Source: JAFGED01 sp964551295
Lineage (GTDB): Bacteria; Chloroflexota; Anaerolineae; B4-G1
NCBI GenBank assembly: GCA_964551295.1
Contig: CAZKDJ010000002.1
Location: 1-64,000 of the forward strand
Length of the DNA: 64,000 nucleotides
Direction of reading: 5' to 3'
The notes under the pieces are model-generated. The model was not told where the DNA came from. It saw nothing but the letters and a program-made list of their open reading frames with translations, and ran no database searches. Shown in pieces: positions 42,396 through 51,524 of the stretch (its first letter is position 1; every line of letters begins with the position of its first letter). The translations under genes and the position numbers were made by a program.

Positions 42396-44084
42396 ATGAA
42401 GCAATATGATTGGGCAGTCTTGGGACTGTATGGCCTGTTGACTTTGATATTAACCTCATCGTTGGCTTCGAACTTGAACACGGTGCTGGCTGGACAGAGC
42501 AGCGACGTCTACATCAATCCCTGGGCCGACTGGTGGACGAAAAAAGCCCTGACGGAAGGCCTGGACTTTTACTACACCGACTATGTGTTCTACCCACAGG
42601 GTACCAGCCTTGCTTTCCATAGCTTTACCCATATCAACACCTTCATCATATTGTTTTTGGCTCCGTTGGTGGGTTATTTCGCTGCTTACAACCTGACCAT
42701 ATTGCTTGCATATGTATTGAGCGGTTTTAGTATGTACTTGCTCGTGACCTATCTCACGGGCTGCCGTTCTGCTGCCTTTGTCGCTGGCCTCGTTTTTGCC
42801 TTTTACCCCTATCACATCTTTGAGAGTGCCCACCCAGTTTTGGTGACCACTCAATGGATGCCCCTTTTTGCGCTGGCTCTTATGCGGTCGCTTCGCAGTA
42901 CCGGTTCAAGTCGAGTCAAGCAGGTACTGCTGGCTGCCCTGTGGTTTCTGGTTACAGCGTTATCGAGTTGGCATCTCATGATCATGCTGTCTATGTGGAC
43001 ATTTCTCTATCTGCTCTATAAAATCATCTTTGAGCGCTCCGAGTGGGCGCCGCGGGCGTTTCGTGCCCTGGCTTTGCTCGCCGTCGTCGTTGGTCTGGTG
43101 CTGATCCCCTTCTTGTGGCCGATGATGCGTGAACTGATGACTTCGGATGCGGGTTATGTGACCAAGAGTAGCGGCCATGGATGTGATTTGCTCTCTTTCA
43201 TTGTTCCCAATCAGCATAATCCATTGCTTGGTTCTCTGGTGTACACGTTAGGCCTTGAGGACAAAAGCGGGTTTACCAGAAAGCACTCGGCTTACCTGAG
43301 TTATGTTGCCCTAGGGCTTGCTGTTATTGGAGTTGTCCAGGCTCGTCGAAAGCCACGTTTCTGGCTGTTGGCGGGAGTGATATTTTTCGTGCTCTCGCTA
43401 GGCTCGCAGATCAATCTTAATGAGGTTCCCCTGCACTCCTTCTCGTTGCCTTGGGCGGTTCCCATTATCGGCATCTTGCGGCACCCTCGCCGTCTCCACG
43501 TACTCGTTTTCTTTTGTTTCGCTGTTTTGGTCGGCTACGGTGGTCGTTGGCTGCATAACAGGATTGTATTGCGAAACCGGGCGCTGGCTCACATAGCCCT
43601 GGCTTCTGTTGCAGCGTTTATCCTGTTGGAATATCTGATCTGCCCTTTTCCCACTACCCCGGTGACTCTCTCTTCTTTCTGGCACCAACTGGCTCAGGAA
43701 GAGGGAGATTTTGCCGTGGCTGATTTTCCCAAGGATAATAAGAGTGAAAAGTATGCCATGTTTTGTCAGATATTTCACGGAAAAAAGATCGTCAGTGGCC
43801 GTGTATCGCGTACTCCCCAGGATGCCGAGGCTTTTTTGGAGGCCAATCCCTTGTTGGAGCGGCTGAACGAAGGGACCGCGCCCGATCCAGATTGGGATAT
43901 GGAAGTCGAGTTCGCCCGGTTGGCTGCTCAAGATATTCGATACATTGTCGTGCACAAACATCTTCTCAAATCCGACGAGGTGGAGAATTGGCGGGGATGG
44001 CTTGGCGACTCTCATCTTTTCTACGAGGACGAGAGGCTAATGGTCTACTGCACCGAATCTATATCGGAAAAAGGAACACCGTAA
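42396..44084 (+). CDS. NWW-type GT-C membrane glycosyltransferase without C-terminal module
   Basis: The 562-residue protein starts at ATG 42396, matched to the start of its sister at 46283 (MKQYDWAVLGLYG against MKRYNVAVFGLYG); ATG 42363 is possible. Asp37 is in SSDVYINPWADWWTKK, with Asp replacing the first Asn of NWW. CDLLSFIVPNQHNPLL and RHPRRLH are the degenerate second and third motifs. It stops after the outside domain (EDERLMVYCTESIS), so it lacks the two modules its sister has. The gene is AT-richer than most of the array. It may be a loss or a core-only original to which modules were later added in the sister. Confidence 0.82.
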   Translation: MKQYDWAVLGLYGLLTLILTSSLASNLNTVLAGQSSDVYINPWADWWTKKALTEGLDFYYTDYVFYPQGTSLAFHSFTHINTFIILFLAPLVGYFAAYNLTILLAYVLSGFSMYLLVTYLTGCRSAAFVAGLVFAFYPYHIFESAHPVLVTTQWMPLFALALMRSLRSTGSSRVKQVLLAALWFLVTALSSWHLMIMLSMWTFLYLLYKIIFERSEWAPRAFRALALLAVVVGLVLIPFLWPMMRELMTSDAGYVTKSSGHGCDLLSFIVPNQHNPLLGSLVYTLGLEDKSGFTRKHSAYLSYVALGLAVIGVVQARRKPRFWLLAGVIFFVLSLGSQINLNEVPLHSFSLPWAVPIIGILRHPRRLHVLVFFCFAVLVGYGGRWLHNRIVLRNRALAHIALASVAAFILLEYLICPFPTTPVTLSSFWHQLAQEEGDFAVADFPKDNKSEKYAMFCQIFHGKKIVSGRVSRTPQDAEAFLEANPLLERLNEGTAPDPDWDMEVEFARLAAQDIRYIVVHKHLLKSDEVENWRGWLGDSHLFYEDERLMVYCTESISEKGTP

Positions 44085-44118
44085 AAGATCATTTTAGCGA
44101 GGAAGGATATATCGAAAA

Positions 44119-46218
44119 GTGGATTCCCATTTGTCTGCGACCAGGGTGGCTAGAAGCCAAAGGTTTTTTTGGGCGGGCTTGGTCTTTGTTTTTCTTTTGG
44201 CGCTCCTGCTACGCTTAATCTATCCGGTAACGCGGCCTATGCTGTGGTACAAACGCTCTGTGCGCTTTTGGGATGCTTTGCAGGAGGGAGACCTGAGCGG
44301 CACCTACCAGCGATATCATCCGGGTGTTAGTGTGATGTGGATCGCAGGTCTGGGATTGCGCATATATGCAGTCGCGCACGGCTGGTCGGGTGATGAACTC
44401 TTGAATCCACCGCCGGGTCCTCTGGGCCGCCGGGATTATCCAGATGAGGCAGGCGTGGCTGCGTTGAGTATTGTCATCGCCGCCTGTGTTGGATTGGCCT
44501 ACGTCTTGTTGACCCGCCTGACAGATTGGCCGGTGGCGTTTAGCTCCGGATGTCTACTGGCATTGGATCCGTTTTACATATACTTGAGCAAGATGATTCA
44601 TTTGGATGCTATATTGGCGAGTTTTATGCTGATCAGCGTGCTGTTTCTTATATGTTATTTGCAACACAAGATGAGGTCGGACTTGATTCTTGGCGGGGCA
44701 TTTGCCGGGTTGGCCTTTTTGACCAAGAGCCCCTCCGGTTTTCTATTGCCTTACACCCTAATGGTGATTGGGTATTTCTCTCTCTCTCATTCGTTGACCT
44801 TACGGGACAGCTCAGTCAAGAGTTCAGAGAAAGGACATCGGTGTGTCCAGTTACTATGGGGCGTAGTTCGCACGATGGGCGGGTGGGGGATTGTCGCTGG
44901 CCTCGTTTTCTTTCTTGTATGGCCTGCGGCGTGGTTTGCCCCCTTGGACACGCTCTCCAAAGTGGTTCAAGAGGCACTTTTCCGCGCCGAGGTGCCTCAT
45001 CACGATGTGTTCTTTGCCGGTCGAGTGTTTGATGACCCGGGTTGGCTCTTTTATGGAGCGACCATAGCGTGGAAGACGACCGTCATTACACTACCGGCAA
45101 TCTGCATAGCCCTGGTCTTTTTGGTTCTGCAGTGGAGAGGGGGGAGGGACGTCCGGCATATGTGGTGGCTGTTGATTTATGCCGGGGGATTTCTTTTGAT
45201 GATGACTCTAGCGGCCAAGAAAGGAGAACGCTATGTCTTGCCCGCTTTTCTACCATTGGATATACTGGCCGCCTGGGGATTGAACCGGATGGCGAGGACC
45301 GTTGGACGATGCAATCGACTGCGAAACCAGAGCTGGGTTCCGGCGGCGATGATTGCGACGGCGTTTGTTGTCCAATCTGGCGTGGTGCTTGAGCATTACC
45401 CTTACTACAGTACGCACCATAATTCCCTGTTGGGTGGTTCGCGAGTGGCGCAGAGGGTTCTCTCTCTGGGCGATCAGGGAGAGGGTTTGGATTTAGCCGC
45501 GCGTTTCCTCAACAGCTATCCGGGGGCGGAGCGGAGGACAGTCGGTTTGCAGAAAAGATTCATCGATTCATTTGAGCGCGACTTTGTCGGGCGTACTCGG
45601 CGCATCAACGAGCCTGGCGTAGATTACAGGGTCTTTGCCGTCAACGTCAACCAACGCGGACTGAACGCTGAGGAATGGGAGCGGATGTGGGAAGCTTGCC
45701 AGCAAGAGGGATCGCTGTGGTCGGTAGCCTTTGATAGCGTGCCTTATGTCTGGATTTGTCCGGCTTACCCGCACGATCCGGCGGTGTTCACCATCGACCA
45801 TCGCTTGGATGTACAGTTAGGCGATCACATCGGTCTGCTGGGATATCGACTGAACTCCACTCAGCTTTCGGCGCGAGATGCGCTGACCGTGACGCTGTTT
45901 TGGCAGTCGGACGGGCGATTGGTCGAGGACTGTCACGTCTTTGTACATCTTGTAGCCCCGGATGGACGGATAGCCGCTCAGCACGATGGCGTTCCGGTGG
46001 AGGGCGAGCGGCCTACCTGGGATTGGCGAGACGGGGAGGTTTTCCAAGATGAGCACATACTGAGCATTGACCCGAGTCTGCCCGGCGGCGTTTACACGCT
46101 TTCTACTGGGATGTATGATCATTTGACCGGAGTTCGGCTGCCGGCGGTCAGTCCATTCGGCGATCGCCAGCCCGAGGATCGCATCGTGCTTCAGGGAGTT
46201 TGGGTGATAGCGCCATGA
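44119..46218 (+). CDS. GT39/PMT_2-type membrane glycosyltransferase with one module
   Basis: The 699-residue protein is read from GTG 44119; another GTG at 44146 would match the length of its sister at 40313, and the GGAAGG upstream is distant from both. RPMLWYKRSVRFWDALQEGD and QRYHPGVSVMW are near-copies of the sister's first loop. LDPFYIYLSKMIHLDAIL is the second motif, and HYPYYSTHHNSLLGGSRVAQRV the outside segment. One module lies at nt about 45800-46190. Composition is AT-richer than the sister despite high protein similarity, so the duplication is not very recent or the copies evolved in different backgrounds. Confidence 0.85.
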   Translation: MDSHLSATRVARSQRFFWAGLVFVFLLALLLRLIYPVTRPMLWYKRSVRFWDALQEGDLSGTYQRYHPGVSVMWIAGLGLRIYAVAHGWSGDELLNPPPGPLGRRDYPDEAGVAALSIVIAACVGLAYVLLTRLTDWPVAFSSGCLLALDPFYIYLSKMIHLDAILASFMLISVLFLICYLQHKMRSDLILGGAFAGLAFLTKSPSGFLLPYTLMVIGYFSLSHSLTLRDSSVKSSEKGHRCVQLLWGVVRTMGGWGIVAGLVFFLVWPAAWFAPLDTLSKVVQEALFRAEVPHHDVFFAGRVFDDPGWLFYGATIAWKTTVITLPAICIALVFLVLQWRGGRDVRHMWWLLIYAGGFLLMMTLAAKKGERYVLPAFLPLDILAAWGLNRMARTVGRCNRLRNQSWVPAAMIATAFVVQSGVVLEHYPYYSTHHNSLLGGSRVAQRVLSLGDQGEGLDLAARFLNSYPGAERRTVGLQKRFIDSFERDFVGRTRRINEPGVDYRVFAVNVNQRGLNAEEWERMWEACQQEGSLWSVAFDSVPYVWICPAYPHDPAVFTIDHRLDVQLGDHIGLLGYRLNSTQLSARDALTVTLFWQSDGRLVEDCHVFVHLVAPDGRIAAQHDGVPVEGERPTWDWRDGEVFQDEHILSIDPSLPGGVYTLSTGMYDHLTGVRLPAVSPFGDRQPEDRIVLQGVWVIAP

Positions 46219-46282
46219 CCGGTTGAGGAGACGACCGGTGACGGAGGGCATAGGGCGTAATCGGGGAATGAGAGGAGACAGC

Positions 46283-48778
46283 ATGAAACGATACAATGTC
46301 GCAGTCTTTGGTCTTTACGGGTTAGTGACCATCGTGCTGGCATTACCTTTGGTCTTGAATCTGAACGCCATGCTGATTGGGAAAAGCAGTGACGTCTACA
46401 TCAATCCCTGGGCCGACTGGTGGACGAAAAAGGCGTTTACAGAAGGATTGGATTTTTATCGTACTGACTATTTGTTTTATCCGCCGGGTGCGAGCCTCGT
46501 TTTTCACAGCTTTAGCCACACGAACGCCTTCGTCTCGCTACTTCTAACTCCGTTGATTGGGCATCTCGCTGCCTTCAATGTCGCTATCCTGCTTATCTAT
46601 GTCTTGAGCGGCTTTAACATGTACCTGCTGGTCAGCTATCTCACGGACTGCCGCCCGGCGGCCTTTGTCGCCGGTCTCATCTTTGCTTTCTTTCCCTACC
46701 ACGTCTTTGAGAGCGCTCACCCTAACTTGACGTCAACCCATTGGATTCCCCTCTTTGTGCTGGCGCTTATACGTGCGCTCCGCGAAACCGGCGTGAGTCG
46801 GATCAAGCAGACGTTGCTGGCTGTCCTGTGGTTCCTGTTGACGGCGCTGTCGAGTTGGCTCGTTATGATCATGCTGGGCATATGGACGGCCCTCTACCTG
46901 CTCTATGGGTTGTTTTTCGAGCGCTCCGAGTGGGCGCCGCAGGCGTTTCACTCCCTGGTTTTGTTGGCCATTGTGATCAGTTTGATCGTGACTCCGCTGT
47001 TGTGGCCTATCATTCGTGCGCTGGTGACGTCCAATACTGGATATGTCATTAGCTCCAGCGGCACGTCGAACGATTTGCTCTCTTTCGTCACCCCCAATCG
47101 GGGGCATCCGGTGGTTGGTTCCTTCGTGGAGATTCTGGATTTCGACGACGAACTGAGATTGACCAGAAAAGACACGGGATATCTTGGCTTCGTCGCTTTG
47201 GGACTCGCCATTGCTGGAGCGATCACCGCCGGTCGGCGGGCCCGTTTCTGGTGGGTGGGAGGACTGGTGCTCCTTGTCCTTACACTAGGTCCGCAAATCA
47301 GCTTCAATGGGGTTCCCCTGCACGCGTTCAAGTTGCCCTGGGCGATTCCCATCATCGGTGTCTTGAAGAATCCCCTCCGTCTCAATCTGGTTCTCTTCAT
47401 TTGCCTGGCCGTCCTGTCTGGCTACGGCAGCCTGTGGTTGTACCAGAGGATTGCCGCGTTGCAGAGCCGAACGCTGGCCCTCGTGGCTCTGACCCTGGTT
47501 GCGGTGCTTGTGCTTCTAGAGTATTTGATCTGGCCGTTTCCTACCACCTCGTTGTCCCTCTCTCCTTTTTGGGACCAACTGGCTCGTGAAGAGGGAAACT
47601 TTGCCGTGGCTAACTATCCTCGGGGCAATCGACCCGAAAAGTACTACATGTTCTGTCAGATTTCTCATAATAAAAAGATTGTTGGCGGTCACGTGTCGCG
47701 TTCTGTCGCCGACGCTGATAATTTGAGTATCCCTTTGCTGGAGCGCTTGGGCGAAAATCCGGCCCCCAATCCAGCCTGGGCCATTGGCGAGGAATTCGCC
47801 CAGTTGGCCGGTCAAGGCATTCGACACATCATCTTGCACAAGCGTTTCCTAGAGTCTGACGAGGTGGATGATTGGCGGGCGTGGTTTCCTTTCCAACCAT
47901 ACTACGAGGACGAGCATCTGCTCGTCTTTCGCACTGCGCCTCGCTATGGGGAGGATTTCCAATTCGCGACCGAGTTAGGGGATGGCATCGGGGTATTGGA
48001 CGCCGGCGTCTCGACGCACAGCGTGGTGCAGGGCGAGTCGTTGGACGTAACGGTTGTGTGGGGCTCCCGGAAAGCGCCGTGCCAGGACTGGACGGCTTTT
48101 CTGAAGCTGGTGAGCCCGACCGGTCAGGAGGTGCAGCGAGCGTACTTTGATCTCTTTCCCGATTGGCCAACCTCAGAGTGGGGCGATAGCGCTGTGCTGC
48201 GTGGGCAGTGGACGCTGCAGGTGGATCCGTATATTGCGCAGGGTGGCACATACGCTATGGCCCTGGGCCTGGTGGATTTGGAGGCGGGCGAGCAGTTAGA
48301 CACGTCGATCGAGTTGGGTCAGTTGGACGTACAGGTTGTCGAGCGGACGTTTGAGATACCTCGGGTAGAGATAGAAAGCGATGCCGTTTTTGGCAGTCAG
48401 TTGCGACTGCTGGGGTACGATACACGTCAGGCGGACGGTCAGATGAAGATAACGCTCCACTGGCAAGCGCTGCAGCGGACGGACACAGCGTACCAGTTCT
48501 TTGTACACATGATCGATCCAACGAGTGAAAAACTGGTCACTCAGGCCGACGTGATGCCCTATCATTGGACCTATCCGACCTTCTGGTGGGAGGCCGGCGA
48601 GATCGTCAGCGACGAGATCGCGCTTTCGCTGGCGGATGTGCCTCAAGGGAACTATCGCCTGGAGATAGGCGTCTATGATCCCGACTCTGGGGAGCGGTTG
48701 CTCCTCGTCTCAGGGCGTGACCATCAACAACCAGCGGATCGGCTCGTTCTGCCTGAGATGGTCGAGATTGTTGGATGA
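46283..48778 (+). CDS. NWW-type GT-C membrane glycosyltransferase with two modules, apparent chimera
   Basis: The 831-residue protein has GAGGAG five bases before ATG 46283. Its membrane core matches the gene at 42396 (SSDVYINPWADWWTKK, ESAHPNLTS, NDLLSFVTPNRGHPVV). From the end of the outside domain on it instead matches the gene at 15054 (RYGEDFQFATELGDGIGVLD against RYGEGFEFTTELGDGIGVID; LFPDWPTSEWG against LFPDWPTSQWG). Modules lie at nt about 47950-48350 and 48380-48740. The simplest reading is recombination that joined a core of one subtype to the module tail of another. Confidence 0.82.
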   Translation: MKRYNVAVFGLYGLVTIVLALPLVLNLNAMLIGKSSDVYINPWADWWTKKAFTEGLDFYRTDYLFYPPGASLVFHSFSHTNAFVSLLLTPLIGHLAAFNVAILLIYVLSGFNMYLLVSYLTDCRPAAFVAGLIFAFFPYHVFESAHPNLTSTHWIPLFVLALIRALRETGVSRIKQTLLAVLWFLLTALSSWLVMIMLGIWTALYLLYGLFFERSEWAPQAFHSLVLLAIVISLIVTPLLWPIIRALVTSNTGYVISSSGTSNDLLSFVTPNRGHPVVGSFVEILDFDDELRLTRKDTGYLGFVALGLAIAGAITAGRRARFWWVGGLVLLVLTLGPQISFNGVPLHAFKLPWAIPIIGVLKNPLRLNLVLFICLAVLSGYGSLWLYQRIAALQSRTLALVALTLVAVLVLLEYLIWPFPTTSLSLSPFWDQLAREEGNFAVANYPRGNRPEKYYMFCQISHNKKIVGGHVSRSVADADNLSIPLLERLGENPAPNPAWAIGEEFAQLAGQGIRHIILHKRFLESDEVDDWRAWFPFQPYYEDEHLLVFRTAPRYGEDFQFATELGDGIGVLDAGVSTHSVVQGESLDVTVVWGSRKAPCQDWTAFLKLVSPTGQEVQRAYFDLFPDWPTSEWGDSAVLRGQWTLQVDPYIAQGGTYAMALGLVDLEAGEQLDTSIELGQLDVQVVERTFEIPRVEIESDAVFGSQLRLLGYDTRQADGQMKITLHWQALQRTDTAYQFFVHMIDPTSEKLVTQADVMPYHWTYPTFWWEAGEIVSDEIALSLADVPQGNYRLEIGVYDPDSGERLLLVSGRDHQQPADRLVLPEMVEIVG

Positions 48779-48820
48779 GCCGATTCCCCAATCCGTGATT
48801 TGGTGTATTGGATGAATTGC

Positions 48821-48869
48821 TTGTCAGCCAGCAGGGGGAGGCTATAATGCCATGGTCTGCCACCATGGC
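48821..48869 (+). promoter_or_regulatory. Promoter and leader hairpin of the 48.9-57.9 kb unit
   Basis: TTGTCA (48821-48826), 16 bp spacer and TATAAT (48843-48848), followed by a CCATGG/CCATGG inverted repeat at 48851-48869 in the leader. Confidence 0.65.
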
Positions 48870-48953
48870 CCGTGAGACCCGTTTTCTGCCAGGGGAGCAC
48901 TTGGACTTCTCCCCATGCGTTGTTGGGGTGTAGAAATAAAAGGTGCAAGATAG

Positions 48954-51524
48954 TTGCCAGTAGACGCGCTGAAACAGATTAGATCGAAAGGCTTGGTGGG
49001 AGTGATCCTCTTGGCCCTCCTGAGCAATGTGGTCATCCTCTGGGGGCCTTCCCGCCTGCTGATCTTTGCGGCTGGGCTTGTTCTCGTCTGTCTGTTGCCT
49101 GGCTATCTGCTGGCCCGCGTTATCTTGCCCGGAGTCGGCTCGCTGAAGCGGTCGGAGTGGGCGGTGCTGACCATCGGACTGGGATATGCCGCCCTGATTC
49201 TGGGGACCTTGGTGCTCCACTACCTGCCTGGCCCGTTGATCCGCCCGTCTATCCTGGCACTGTACGATGGGCTGATCCTTCTGCTCGTGGTCGTTCTCTT
49301 CTGGCGTCGCCGGGATGACGCAACTCCTTCGGTCGGTCGCTCTTCGACGTACCACGATCTGCTCCTCTTGGCCGTGCTGCTGGTGGCTGCCTTTTTGCGA
49401 TTCGGCAATCTCGGCTACTCCGAGTTCCAGGGGGACGAGTCGCGTGCTGCGCTGATGGCCGCTGCAGTCGTTCGGGGCCAGGAAGAGATTCTGTTCCTGC
49501 ACAAGAAGGGCCCGGTCGAGATTTTGATCCCGGCCGTGTTCTATGCGCTGGATGGCACGCTCACCGAGCTTACGGCGCGCCTCCCTTTCGCCCTGGCAAA
49601 CGTGACCGCTATCGCGACCATGTATCTCCTGGTCCGGCGGCTGTTCCCCCGCCAGGCGCTTGCCGCCCCGATAGCCGCCGGCCTGTTGGCCGTCGACGGC
49701 TACCTGACGGCCTTTGGACGACTCCTGCAGTACCAAAGCGTGGTGTTCCTCATGATTGCGCTGGCGGCGTGGAGCGCGTGCGTCTGGCGTCGCCGGAAGC
49801 ATCCGGCACTGATCCTGCTCGCGGCTTTGTTCCTGGCCGTGGGCGCGCTGGCCCATTACGAGGCTCTCCTGGCGGCCCCCTTCGTCGCCTGGATGTTTCT
49901 GGATCGCGGGCGGCGTGAGGGGTGGTCCGTCCGCCAGTGGCTCCGGCGCGCCTGGCGGCCCGTCGCCGTCGCAGTCCTCATCCTGGGCATGTTCTACGTG
50001 CCCTTTGTCCGCCACCCCCACTTTGCCGAGACCGCCGAGTACATCACCGAGCGGCGCATCGGGGGCGGGTTGCTGTACAACCAACTGCACGAGTTCTTTT
50101 TCCGGGCCACCTTTTACAACTCGGTGTATTACATCCTATTTCTGCTGTTGGGGATGCTGTTGTTCGTGATGGACCAGCTTCGGATGGCGCTGCGCGCCTT
50201 TGGTTTGGCTGTGGGGATCGTGCTGCTTGCTGCTATGGCGGCCGTGGCAGCCTTTCCCCAAGCGGTCGTCGTCGGTGAACTGAACTTGGCCGTGGTGCCC
50301 TTTGCAGCGACGCTGCTTCTATTGATTGCCCTGCCGCGCGTCGAGACCAAGGTCCGGGCCACGCTCCTGTGGTTCAGTGTGCCGTGCTTGATCGCGCTCT
50401 TCCTGATGCAGAAACCCAAGACCCACGTGTATACGATGTTCCCGGCGGGGGCCGCTTTGATCGGCGTGACCATCAGCCGCATCGTCACCGGCCTCGATCG
50501 GCGCGTCGAGCGGGTGCTGAGGTCAGCGCGGGTCCGCCGGTTGGGACTGCTTCTGATCGGCGCGGCTGTGCTGGCGGTGTTTGGCTATTACACCTATATC
50601 GTGTTCGTGCGGCACGAGCCGGACTTTCGACGTGGCTATCCCGAGACGCGGCCGGCCTTTTACCCCACGTTCTACGGCGACGAGTCCCCCAAGGGGGGTG
50701 GCTTTGGGTTCCCCCACCGTGGCGGCTGGAAGGCCGTCGGCGCGCTCTACGCCCAGGGCGTGCTGCAGGGCAGCTACAGCGCCAACGAGGAGACGATCAC
50801 CACGTCCTGGTACGTGCGCGGGGTGCCGTGGTGCCGCGAAGAGGCGGACTATTACTTCATCACCAGCGTCGTCCACGATCGCGACAAGATCCCCGAGGAC
50901 CGCATTCTCCGGGAGAAACACCTGTTAGGCCGCGTCTGGTCTGAGGGCCAACGGGTGCTCGAGATCTATAGCGATCAGCCCGTGGATGAGTCGGCCGACT
51001 ATGACCTGGCCGAGCTGGAGGGTGTGTTTGACGACGCGGCCCGACCCGACGTGTGGCTGTGGGCGCTGGAGCCTACGGCCCCTCGGCGCCGCGTGGACGC
51101 GCGCGTGGGGAAGTGGGCTGTCTTGGTGGGCGCTGACTTGCCCGATCAGGTGGTCGCCGGTGAGACGATGGTGCTGGCGCTGCACTGGCAGCCCATCACT
51201 GCCTTCGATAGCGACTATATCGTCTTTGCGCACGTCGAGTTCGAAGGTCAGGCGCTGTGGGGCCAGCACGATGGGACTCCGGTGTGCGGCTCTATGCCGA
51301 CGACCGATTGGGAGCCCGGCGAGATGGTCATCGATGGCCGCTTCCTGCACATAGACCCGACCACGCCGCCGGGGGAGTATCCCGTGATCGTAGGTATGTA
51401 CGATTACCGGACGGGGGAGCGGCTGCCGGTGTCGGGCCGCGACGCCAACGTGTGGGGTAACGCGATACGTGTGGGAACAGTGCAGGTCTTGCCTTCAGCC
51501 GATGTTCAGGAGGGCACACCATGA
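48954..51524 (+). CDS. ArnT-like GT-C membrane glycosyltransferase with N-terminal extension and one module
   Basis: The 856-residue protein is read from TTG 48954, with AAGGTG eight bases upstream; no ATG start is available before the first helix. About 150 residues of extra membrane helices (LPGYLLARVILPG) precede the transferase core, which starts at LRFGNLGYSEFQGDESRAAL with the ArnT/GT39-like DE pair near 163, then HKKGPVEILIPAVFYAL. The core has helices typical of ArnT, the lipid A aminoarabinose transferase family, but no lipid A context is present here, so the family name says nothing about substrate. One module lies at nt about 51080-51470. The stop overlaps the next start (ATGA). 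Confidence 0.8.
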   Translation: MPVDALKQIRSKGLVGVILLALLSNVVILWGPSRLLIFAAGLVLVCLLPGYLLARVILPGVGSLKRSEWAVLTIGLGYAALILGTLVLHYLPGPLIRPSILALYDGLILLLVVVLFWRRRDDATPSVGRSSTYHDLLLLAVLLVAAFLRFGNLGYSEFQGDESRAALMAAAVVRGQEEILFLHKKGPVEILIPAVFYALDGTLTELTARLPFALANVTAIATMYLLVRRLFPRQALAAPIAAGLLAVDGYLTAFGRLLQYQSVVFLMIALAAWSACVWRRRKHPALILLAALFLAVGALAHYEALLAAPFVAWMFLDRGRREGWSVRQWLRRAWRPVAVAVLILGMFYVPFVRHPHFAETAEYITERRIGGGLLYNQLHEFFFRATFYNSVYYILFLLLGMLLFVMDQLRMALRAFGLAVGIVLLAAMAAVAAFPQAVVVGELNLAVVPFAATLLLLIALPRVETKVRATLLWFSVPCLIALFLMQKPKTHVYTMFPAGAALIGVTISRIVTGLDRRVERVLRSARVRRLGLLLIGAAVLAVFGYYTYIVFVRHEPDFRRGYPETRPAFYPTFYGDESPKGGGFGFPHRGGWKAVGALYAQGVLQGSYSANEETITTSWYVRGVPWCREEADYYFITSVVHDRDKIPEDRILREKHLLGRVWSEGQRVLEIYSDQPVDESADYDLAELEGVFDDAARPDVWLWALEPTAPRRRVDARVGKWAVLVGADLPDQVVAGETMVLALHWQPITAFDSDYIVFAHVEFEGQALWGQHDGTPVCGSMPTTDWEPGEMVIDGRFLHIDPTTPPGEYPVIVGMYDYRTGERLPVSGRDANVWGNAIRVGTVQVLPSADVQEGTP

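Noticed and set aside
48606..50090. 494-codon open frame on the minus strand
   Set aside because: Crosses the promoter and start of the 48954 gene in antisense and has the same Gln/His/Arg-rich shadow composition.
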